From: an uncultured Bacteroidales bacterium
Lineage (GTDB): Bacteria; Bacteroidota; Bacteroidia; Bacteroidales; UBA932
Length of the DNA stretch: 64,000 nt
Reading direction: 5' to 3'
Assembly (NCBI GenBank): GCA_934725015.1
Contig: CAKVAS010000008.1
Coordinates: 1 to 64,000, forward strand
Positions 35,201-41,520 of this stretch are shown here, in pieces (within the stretch, counting starts at the first letter, position 1; each line of letters begins with the position of its first letter). Under the pieces are notes generated by a model, which was given only the letters and a program-made list of their open reading frames with translations, ran no database searches and was not told the DNA's origin. The translations under genes were made by a program, and so were the position numbers.

Positions 35201-35222
35201 ATGAGAATAATCTTTTACTCAT
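32208..35222 (-). CDS. susC: SusC/RagA family TonB-dependent transporter, operon A
   Basis: SusC-type receptor of 1004 residues. Signal peptide (GTAFAQ), carboxypeptidase-D-like domain (KVSGTVTDNNGDPVVSAAVQ), TonB-box-like DVIVVAYG, and the SusC plug signatures IRVRGTSSINAG, EPLWVVDGIP and NPNDIESITVLKDAAAASVY. The barrel is complete and ends in VGGVEVSF. The frame could begin at 35249, but MSKRLFSL at 35222 starts the signal peptide. Its 5' leader is the left arm of the long inverted repeat, and the promoter at 35376-35407 is inside the invertible segment aimed at this gene, so operon A is predicted to be on in this orientation. Confidence 0.93.
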   Translation of the reverse strand: MSKRLFSLALCLLIGVGTAFAQTVKVSGTVTDNNGDPVVSAAVQLKGSTSVYTMTDAVGEFSINVPGDGTLAVSCLGFTPTEVPVNGRSFVTIQLKPDSQVLEDVIVVAYGTVRREANTGSVTSVKNEQLAQVPATSVDKMLAGKMAGVSITSGSGQPGSTSTIRVRGTSSINAGNEPLWVVDGIPVMSSDFRMLSNAGVGGGSSSTFLNPNDIESITVLKDAAAASVYGSRAANGVILVTTKSGKNGQAKFTARAKFGAQQLINDNNYRPLTGQELLDYRRVCAINAGYNPDDPTSEYYYPQTMLENGTTNWYKELTKVGTLQEYEINATGGNDKASYYSSVAYHKNDGVFYGVDYQRLTARVNADFKLSNVLKTGAKINLSYADSNSGQMGDAYYINPVKAMWDINPWTPLKNADGSYNVDIPENQNTNPRAVAAYDTYNDKDYRVQGNLYLEWKPLKQLTFKTTNGLEFVYVDSHQYWAPETNEGTATLFKYWSKDIRLTTSNTVTYDDKFGDHSLRLMAGQEAMMDNYDYLGGYSPNVDPLIPYPSTSTAAQDRVSYNIIEETLLSFFGVADYNYLNKYYLQASVRADGSSLFGADNKWGVFWSVGGSWNINREKWMSGTKNWLSALKLRASYGVNGNNNISAYRAYGVYSTVTYADLVGMLASRPENPNLSWEKNKTWNAGLDFGFFDDRLTGSVDVYSRKTTDMLLSKRVPYTTGFGTNFMNIGSIRNNGVELQLDGVILNTNDWYWTAGFNIAFNRSKVLDLADSEYLEITDSRADDDGNNSTPVRIVKDKSLYTFYLRDWYGVNPSNGNGIWYDKDGKLTSDVSKARYIYAGSPEPKATGGFNTTVSWKGLSLSAYFEFVAGNKVVVNNSGMLDGYLMNNNTSNAALNYWKKPGDTGVLPKPVAENPGRYYVGYSTRFLQDGSYTRIKDITLSYTLPEKILKPVKMKGVRVYVSALNPYTFHHVTALDPELGSVGYSNGYTHSMVKSFVGGVEVSF

Positions 35223-35242
35223 AATAAGCTCATTAGATTTGT

Positions 35243-35365
35243 TAAACATATAATACCTTTGATGCGATTTTTCACATTCACTACTACTCGCTGCGCACCT
35301 CCGCCCTTATGCCCCGAAGCTGTGTGCTGAAAACCGTGCACTAAAAAACGGGCGTTTTATTGTGC
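35243..35365 (-). repeat. left arm of the long inverted repeat (leader of susC A)
   Basis: Read on the minus strand this arm matches 36409-36553 in blocks: 39 of 39 bases (35327-35365 with 36409-36447), 27 of 27 (35294-35320 with 36454-36480), 24 of 24 (35262-35285 with 36486-36509) and 12 of 12 (35250-35261 with 36533-36544), then ATGTTTAA in both. Short divergent stretches separate the blocks. Confidence 0.92.
35338..35365. other. predicted crossover site, left
   Basis: A 28-base quasi-palindrome at the inner end of the arm: half-sites GCACTAAAAAACG (35338-35350) and CGTTTTATTGTGC (35353-35365), identical at 11 of 13 positions when one is reversed, around a central GG (35351-35352; CC on the other strand). 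This is the layout of a serine-invertase site. Confidence 0.7.
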
Positions 35366-35375
35366 GTGCGAATTG

Positions 35376-35407
35376 CAAAGTTTGTGATTAAATTTCACAA
35401 ATCCAAA
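35376..35407 (-). promoter_or_regulatory. outward promoter in the invertible segment, aimed at susC A
   Basis: On the minus strand TTTG (35404-35407), a 20-base spacer and AAACTTTG followed by C (35376-35383) match the Bacteroidota promoter except for the first base of the -7 box. The start site would be about 7 bases further on, at the edge of the left crossover site. No match of similar quality faces right at the other end of the segment. Confidence 0.55.
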
Positions 35408-35708
35408 TCTTTTTAGGTTGTCTGACAGCCGTTTAACCAAGCGAATGAATGCCTCAAGAATCAAAATCACTTTCAAATCATTATATTATGCCAATAAAAA
35501 GTAATGATTTGATATTATTTCTATTTCGGCAGCGAAAAATGAAAATTTTTGAAAAAACTGCAATTTTCTTCAAAAATCTCGGTTAAATCATATTAAACCC
35601 GCATTTTCCCACCCGATTTTCCACTCCGCAGCCCCCGCTCAAAGTGTTACTATCCGATTCGCTGCATATCCTTTATTCCGACATTATTCCGACATTATCC
35701 AAGAATGG
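35408..35708. other. non-coding part of the invertible segment downstream of the invertase gene
   Basis: About 300 bases without a credible gene. It has AT-rich runs, a tandem ATTCCGACATT repeat (about 35676-35696), and 19 bases (35656-35674) identical to a stretch of the invertase coding sequence (35863-35881). Confidence 0.7.
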
Positions 35709-36350
35709 CTAAATTTCATTCTGTTCGGACGCTATTGGTTCGCCGGGCGGGATGCGGTAGTTCATCCGGCGGAGGCGGGCGAGGGTGTTGCGGTGGACAT
35801 TGTAGAGTTTGGCGACTGAGGCCATTGTGCTTCCCGAGGCGAGGAGCGCCTCTATGTCGCCGGATTCGCTGCATATCCTTTGAACTTTCTCCGAATATCC
35901 CTTCGGACGGCCGAGGTTCACGCCTGCGGTCTTTTTGGCGGCAAGGGCCTCGCGGGTGCGCTGGGAGATGAGATTTCTTTCTATTTCGGCGGCGAGGGCG
36001 AACGCGAAGGCGATGATTTTGGAGCTTATGTTGTCGGAGAGGTCGAAATTGTCCTTTATCGTGTGGATGCGCAGTCCTTTCTGGGAGCAGATGTTGAGTA
36101 TGGACATGATCATCAGCATATTACGGCCAAGACGCGATATTTCGGAACACACGAGCAGGTCTCCTGGCCTCATCCGCCGAATGGTTTTTCCGAGCATACG
36201 CTTTTCCCATGAGACAGTCCCCGAAACTGATTCCGTCACCCAACCGTCAATGTCCAGCGAGCGTTCCTCGCACCACCTCCTTATTTCATATTCCTGACTT
36301 TCAAAGGGTTGCACTTGTGTGCTGACCCTCACATAAGCAATGACCGACAT
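35709..36350 (-). CDS. serine DNA invertase, Mpi-like
   Basis: A small serine recombinase of 213 residues. The catalytic Ser10 is in AYVRVSTQ; the resolvase/invertase motifs GDLLVCSEISRLGRNM, an IIAFAFALAAEIERNLISQRTREAL long helix and the conserved GRPKG lead into a C-terminal helix-turn-helix (about 165-200, ASVAKLYNVHRNTLARLRR). It belongs with Mpi/Hin/Pin invertases rather than the large phage integrases. It lies wholly inside the segment bounded by the inverted repeats and transcribes leftward. Inversion would carry the gene with it, so it stays functional in either orientation. The sequence appears complete. Confidence 0.93.
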   Translation of the reverse strand: MSVIAYVRVSTQVQPFESQEYEIRRWCEERSLDIDGWVTESVSGTVSWEKRMLGKTIRRMRPGDLLVCSEISRLGRNMLMIMSILNICSQKGLRIHTIKDNFDLSDNISSKIIAFAFALAAEIERNLISQRTREALAAKKTAGVNLGRPKGYSEKVQRICSESGDIEALLASGSTMASVAKLYNVHRNTLARLRRMNYRIPPGEPIASEQNEI

Positions 36351-36408
36351 GACACTTTTTGACTTGTAATATATTGAAAATATGCTCGTTATAAGGAGTT
36401 TTTCCTAT

Positions 36409-36436
36409 GCACAATAAAACGCCCGTTTTTTAGTGC
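36409..36436. other. predicted crossover site, right
   Basis: Half-sites GCACAATAAAACG (36409-36421) and CGTTTTTTAGTGC (36424-36436) flank CC (36422-36423). The site is identical to the left one read on the other strand, so the pair is inverted as required for inversion rather than deletion. Confidence 0.7.
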
Positions 36437-36553
36437 ACGGTTTTCAGTGCGCGGCTTCGGGGCATAAGGGCGGAGGTGCGGAAGCAGTAGTGAATGTGAA
36501 AAATCGCATGATGATAAATGTTGAAATCGCATCAAAGGTATTATAATGTTTAA
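36409..36553 (+). repeat. right arm of the long inverted repeat (leader of susC B)
   Basis: The mirror of 35243-35365, in the leader of susC B, with the same identical blocks. It differs mainly by a 23-base insertion (36510-36532) that partly repeats the preceding AAATCGCAT. Confidence 0.92.
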
Positions 36554-36567
36554 TTAAATTTTTGCTT

Positions 36568-39500
36568 ATGAAAAAAGTCCTTCTTTTTTTCGTGGCCATC
36601 ATGATGTCCGCCGGACTTGCCCTTGCGCAGAACAGGGAGATTTCCGGCAAGGTCACCGACGCCTCCACAGGCGAAGGCATTCCTTTCGCATCAGTTCAGG
36701 TCAAAGGCACAATGACTGGCACATCGGCCGATGCTGACGGTAATTACAGCATCAAGGTCAAGGCAGGAGAAGATGTGCTCGTGTTCATCTCCGTCGGTTA
36801 TAAGCAGGTCGAGACAGCGGCCGCCGGCAGGAGCGTCGTCAATGTTGAACTTCCGGTTGACGCCACCGCCCTCGACGAGACCATCGTCGTCGCGTTCGGT
36901 ACATCGACAAAGGAGTCATTCACCGGTTCGGCCACGGTCGTGAAGTCATCAGACATCGCCAAGGTGCAGTCGTCGGACGCGACCCGCGCACTCGAAGGAG
37001 TCGTCGCCGGCGTGCAGATGACCACCTCGTCCGGCGCTCTCGGTTCTTCCCCGTCAATCCGCATCCGTGGCATAAGCTCCATTTCGGCAGGTTCGGCTCC
37101 TCTTTATGTCGTTGATGGTGTCCCGTATCCGGGTGACATAAACAACATAAACCCTTCTGACATAGAGTCGATGACCGTCCTCAAGGACGCCGCTTCCAAT
37201 GCGCTTTACGGAGCCCGCGGAGCAAACGGAGTCATCATGATTACCACAAAGAAGGCAAAGCGCGGAGAGGCAGTGGTAAACATTGACGCAAGGTGGGGAG
37301 TCAACACAAAGGCTCTCAAAACTTATGACTACATCTCCGATCCGGGACAGTACTATGAAACCCATTATGCCGCGCTCAAGAATTATTATATGAGCAGCGG
37401 AATGTCCGAGAGTGACGCGCACTTCAAGGCCGCGACCAATGTCGCCGGCTCTTCAAAGGAAGGCGGTCTTGCCTATAATGTCTATACTCTTCCGGAAGGC
37501 GAATTCCTTATCGGAAGCAACGGCAAGCTCAACCCTCATGCGACGCTCGGACGGAAAGTCTCCTATAACGGTCAGGACTATTGGGTTCAGCCTGACAACT
37601 GGCTCGACAACATTTATACGCCGTCCATGCGTCAGGAATACAACGCGAGCGTTTCCGGCAGCACGGACAGGGCCTCTTTCTATGCGTCTCTCGGACTCCT
37701 TGACAACAAGGGTATCGTTTCGAACCAGAGCATGAAGCGCTACACTGCAAAGCTGCGCGCGGACTATCAGGCAAAATCCTGGCTCAAGGTCGGAGGTAAC
37801 GCAAGCTATGCCAAGTACAACTGGAGGAATGCCTCTCCGGATGAGGATTCCGGCTCGACAGGCTCAATCTTCGGAATGGCTGTTGGCATGGCTCCTATCT
37901 ATCCTCTTTATGTAAGGGACGGAAACGGCAACATCATGCATGACTCAAACGGATATAAGCTGTACGACTTCGGCAGCGGGCAGGTTGCAGGACTTACGCG
38001 CCCGAACGCCACCGACACAAATGCTCTCGCGACGACGGATTTGGATCTCACTGTCAGTGAGGGAAATGCCGTGAACGGAACAGGGTATGCCGAGTTCAAG
38101 TTCCTCAATGACTTCACTTTCACTCTGAACGGAGGCGTCGGACTGGATGAGGTCCGCGGAAAGGATTTGGGCAACCCGTACTACGGGCAGTCGACATCAA
38201 CTGGCGGTATCCTCTATGTCGCGCATGACCGCAGCCTGTATTTCAACTTTCAGCAGCTTCTCAACTATCATCACACTTTCGCAGGTGTGCACACGGTTGA
38301 TGCCCTTCTGGGACACGAATATTACAGAAACCACTCTTATGCGCTCTCCGCGGCCAAGACAAAGCTTTTCTCAATTGATGACCTCGAACTGAACGGGGCT
38401 GTGGTTGATGCCAAGAAGGCCTCCTCTTCGCACGACTGGTACAACAATGAGGGCTACTTTGCCCGTGTTCAGTATGACTATGCGAACAGAATCTTCGCGA
38501 GCGCGTCATATCGTAGGGACGCTTCGTCGAGGTTCCATCCTAAGCATCGCTGGGGTAATTTCTGGTCGCTCGGAGCCGGCTGGCTGATAAATCACGAAAC
38601 ATGGTTCAACGCTCCTTGGGTTGATATGCTCAAGCTGAAGGCCTCCATAGGTTCGCAGGGCAATGACAACATCAGCAACTATCTCTACACCGACACCTAT
38701 TCTGTCAAGAACTCTGAGGACGAGGTGGGCGTGGTGTTCCGTACCAAGGGAAATGAGAATATCACATGGGAGACCAACACGAACTTTAACGTCGGAACGG
38801 ATTTCGAATTCTTCGGTCGTCGTCTGAACGGTTCGGTTGAGTATTTCTACAGAAAGACATCCGATATGCTCTTCTTCTTTACGGTTCCTGCATCTCTCGG
38901 ATATTCAGGATATTATGACAATATCGGTGACATGAGAAACCAGGGTATTGAGTTTTCGTTTGACGGCGACATCGTGAGGACTAAGGATGTCGTGTGGTCC
39001 GCAAACGTGAACGCCACCCACTATACCAACAAGATTCTCTATCTTCCGGAGGAAAGGAAGACCGTCGAGATGGAAGGCTACAAGGGCTATGCCTCCGGCG
39101 TGTTCTTCTATGGAGAGGGACTGCCTCTCTACACGAGGAAGATGCCTAAATATGCCGGCATTGACCATGAGACAGGTGAACCTCAGTGGTATATGGACGA
39201 GAAGGATAAGGACGGCAATGTCATAGGAAGGACGACCACCAAGGACTACAGCAAGGCTACAGACTATCTCTGTGAGACATCTACGCCAAAACTTTATGGA
39301 GGATTCGGAACGTCAGTTTCTTTCTTCGGAGTGGACATTTCCGCGCAGTTTACCTACCAGATAGGCGGCAAGGCATACGATTACGGCTATGCTGCGTCGC
39401 TTGACGCTCCCGGCGGAAGCCTCGGCGGGAACTACCACAAGGATGTACTCAATGCATGGACTCCGGACAACAAGGATTCCGATATGCCGAGATTCCAGTA

Positions 39501-39774
39501 CCTTGACCAGAATTTCAATTCCACATCCGACAGATTCCTTACCGATGCAAGCTATCTGAATTTCCAGAACGCGCAGATTGGATACACGTTCCCGGCGAAG
39601 CTCACGCAGAAGATAAAGATAAGCAAACTCCGTCTGTATGTTTCCGCCGACAACATCTGGTATGTTTCCGCAAGGAACGGATTTGACCCTCGCTACAGTT
39701 TCAACGGTGAGACGAACTATGCGACAAACTCGACTGTCAGGACGGTTTCCGGAGGTATAAACATCACATTCTAA
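36568..39774 (+). CDS. susC: SusC/RagA family TonB-dependent transporter, operon B
   Basis: A SusC-type receptor of 1069 residues. Signal peptide (GLALAQ), a carboxypeptidase-D-like domain (EISGKVTDASTGEGIPFASV), TonB-box-like ETIVVAFG, SusC plug signatures (IRIRGISSISAG, APLYVVDGVPY, NPSDIESMTVLKDAASNALY) and a full barrel ending SGGINITF. A TTG at 36562 precedes the ATG at 36568 by two codons and is not needed. It differs enough from susC A that the two probably handle different substrates. I see no strong rightward promoter upstream, so its expression would depend on inversion of the segment or on a promoter I have not recognised. Confidence 0.94.
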   Translation: MKKVLLFFVAIMMSAGLALAQNREISGKVTDASTGEGIPFASVQVKGTMTGTSADADGNYSIKVKAGEDVLVFISVGYKQVETAAAGRSVVNVELPVDATALDETIVVAFGTSTKESFTGSATVVKSSDIAKVQSSDATRALEGVVAGVQMTTSSGALGSSPSIRIRGISSISAGSAPLYVVDGVPYPGDINNINPSDIESMTVLKDAASNALYGARGANGVIMITTKKAKRGEAVVNIDARWGVNTKALKTYDYISDPGQYYETHYAALKNYYMSSGMSESDAHFKAATNVAGSSKEGGLAYNVYTLPEGEFLIGSNGKLNPHATLGRKVSYNGQDYWVQPDNWLDNIYTPSMRQEYNASVSGSTDRASFYASLGLLDNKGIVSNQSMKRYTAKLRADYQAKSWLKVGGNASYAKYNWRNASPDEDSGSTGSIFGMAVGMAPIYPLYVRDGNGNIMHDSNGYKLYDFGSGQVAGLTRPNATDTNALATTDLDLTVSEGNAVNGTGYAEFKFLNDFTFTLNGGVGLDEVRGKDLGNPYYGQSTSTGGILYVAHDRSLYFNFQQLLNYHHTFAGVHTVDALLGHEYYRNHSYALSAAKTKLFSIDDLELNGAVVDAKKASSSHDWYNNEGYFARVQYDYANRIFASASYRRDASSRFHPKHRWGNFWSLGAGWLINHETWFNAPWVDMLKLKASIGSQGNDNISNYLYTDTYSVKNSEDEVGVVFRTKGNENITWETNTNFNVGTDFEFFGRRLNGSVEYFYRKTSDMLFFFTVPASLGYSGYYDNIGDMRNQGIEFSFDGDIVRTKDVVWSANVNATHYTNKILYLPEERKTVEMEGYKGYASGVFFYGEGLPLYTRKMPKYAGIDHETGEPQWYMDEKDKDGNVIGRTTTKDYSKATDYLCETSTPKLYGGFGTSVSFFGVDISAQFTYQIGGKAYDYGYAASLDAPGGSLGGNYHKDVLNAWTPDNKDSDMPRFQYLDQNFNSTSDRFLTDASYLNFQNAQIGYTFPAKLTQKIKISKLRLYVSADNIWYVSARNGFDPRYSFNGETNYATNSTVRTVSGGINITF

Positions 39775-39798
39775 TTAACTTCCAAACAGATTATTACG

Positions 39799-41490
39799 AT
39801 GAAGAAAATATATGCAACGATTGGTGTCCTCGCCCTCGGTCTTGTTTTTTCGGGGTGCATAAAGGAGACAATGCCGGAAGGTTCGACTCAGACGAAAGAA
39901 CAGGTGGCGAAGTCATCGTTCGCTTTGGACGGAATTCTCAGGGGACTCCCCGCGTCTATGCTCCGTTACGACACGGCAGGGTATGACACTGCCTACGACG
40001 ATCACTTTGACTATGGAATAAGCGCAATTCATCTTGCCATGGAGTTTATGCTCAATGACTTGGCTACGATGGGCGACAATCCGTACTACAACAGGTATGC
40101 GATATGGAACATGAATCAGGCTCAGGATGCCAGATATATCTACTGCGCCTATTTCTGGGACTGCTACTACACTTGGATTAAGATTGCCAATGATGTGATC
40201 AATGTCATCGACGAGGGCTCTGCAACTCCGGAACAGAAGATAACTCTGGGAAAGGCGTATGCCTATCGTGCGTATCTCTATCTTGACCTTGCCCGGATAA
40301 TGGAGGCGAAGCCGGTCTCTGACGAGTATGCCGTTGCGCATAATTACAATGTTCCTGAAAACATTCTCGGCTTGACCGTTCCTATTATCAGTGAAAAGAC
40401 GACGGAAAGCGAGGCCAAGCATAACCCGCGTGCTAAAAGGGAGGATATGTATGCGTTTATCCTCTCCGATTTGGACAAGGCCGAGACTCTTCTTCAGGGG
40501 GATGCCTACAGTTACACTCAGCCAGGTGTTGCCGCCGTCTATGGCCTGAAGGCAAGGACTTATCTTGAGATGGGCTATTGGGAGACCGGAAATGAAGGCG
40601 CGTTCGAGAATGCCGCGAAATACGCGGAACTTGCCATTAGCACCAGCGGAAAGACACCTCTGACTAAGAGTCAGTGGCAGGATCCGACGACGGGCTTCAA
40701 CAGCGGTACATCCAACTCCGCGTGGATTTGGGGGCAGGTTCTCACTGCGGAAAATCAAAGAAAGTTCGAGACATTCACCAGCCATATCTCGGCAGAGGCC
40801 ACTTGGGGATATGCGACGCTTTCAAAAATCGGCATTGACAGGAAACTTTACGAAAGTATCAGTGACAGCGACTTCAGAAAGGCAAGCTGGCTTTCTCCCG
40901 AGTATATAGAGAATCCTTCTTCTGAAAAGTTCAGCGGAGTCTATAAGTTCGCGGGTTCGGCGGATGACCAGAAGAGTTTTCTCTCTTCGACTGCGGTTCC
41001 TTATCTCAGCATCAAGTTCCGTCCTGCCGGCGGTAACGTGAACGACTACACTGTCGGAAACTGCGCGGACCACTGCCTGATGCGTGTTGAGGAAATGTAT
41101 TTCATCGAGGCCGAGGCAAAGGCTCACACAGAGGGCGTGGCCAAGGGCAAGGAACTGCTTGAGACGTTCGTCAAGACCTACCGCGACCCGGAGTTCGTTT
41201 GCGGAGCAAACAGCCTGAAGGATTTCCTCGTTGATGACCTTTTGTATCAGAAACGAATTGAATTCTGGGGTGAGGGCATCCTGTTCTATGATTATAAACG
41301 CCTTGACGCAGGACTGGAGCGCGGGTATGCGGGTACCAACCATGCAAGCGTATTCCGTCTGAACTGCAAGGGGAGGTCTCCTCAGTGGAATGTCGTCATC
41401 ACCCGCGGCGAGTTCCAGAGCAATACCGGAATCAACGATGAGACGAACAATCCTGACCCGTCGGACAAGATTGAGCTCTGGAAGGAATAA
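39799..41490 (+). CDS. susD: SusD/RagB family surface glycan-binding lipoprotein, operon B
   Basis: SusD/RagB family, 563 residues, longer than the operon A homologue. The lipobox is in GLVFSGC. SusD-like helical segments are clear (KITLGKAYAYRAYLYLDLAR, VAAVYGLKARTYLEMGYW, KRIEFWGEGILFYDYKRL). It lies 24 bases after susC B and would sit over that barrel. The C-terminal GEFQSNTGI...NPDPSD segment fits the family. The different length and sequence from SusD A support different ligands for the two operons. Confidence 0.93.
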   Translation: MKKIYATIGVLALGLVFSGCIKETMPEGSTQTKEQVAKSSFALDGILRGLPASMLRYDTAGYDTAYDDHFDYGISAIHLAMEFMLNDLATMGDNPYYNRYAIWNMNQAQDARYIYCAYFWDCYYTWIKIANDVINVIDEGSATPEQKITLGKAYAYRAYLYLDLARIMEAKPVSDEYAVAHNYNVPENILGLTVPIISEKTTESEAKHNPRAKREDMYAFILSDLDKAETLLQGDAYSYTQPGVAAVYGLKARTYLEMGYWETGNEGAFENAAKYAELAISTSGKTPLTKSQWQDPTTGFNSGTSNSAWIWGQVLTAENQRKFETFTSHISAEATWGYATLSKIGIDRKLYESISDSDFRKASWLSPEYIENPSSEKFSGVYKFAGSADDQKSFLSSTAVPYLSIKFRPAGGNVNDYTVGNCADHCLMRVEEMYFIEAEAKAHTEGVAKGKELLETFVKTYRDPEFVCGANSLKDFLVDDLLYQKRIEFWGEGILFYDYKRLDAGLERGYAGTNHASVFRLNCKGRSPQWNVVITRGEFQSNTGINDETNNPDPSDKIELWKE

Positions 41491-41520
41491 TAATGGTAGA
41501 TTCAAATATTCAAAACGAAT

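Noticed and set aside
35880..36297. two plus-strand frames across the invertase gene
   Set aside because: They are antisense to a serine recombinase with all motifs.
35243..36553. insertion sequence with terminal inverted repeats
   Set aside because: The internal gene is an invertase rather than a transposase, the repeats are over 120 bases and double as susC leaders, and no target-site duplication is seen.
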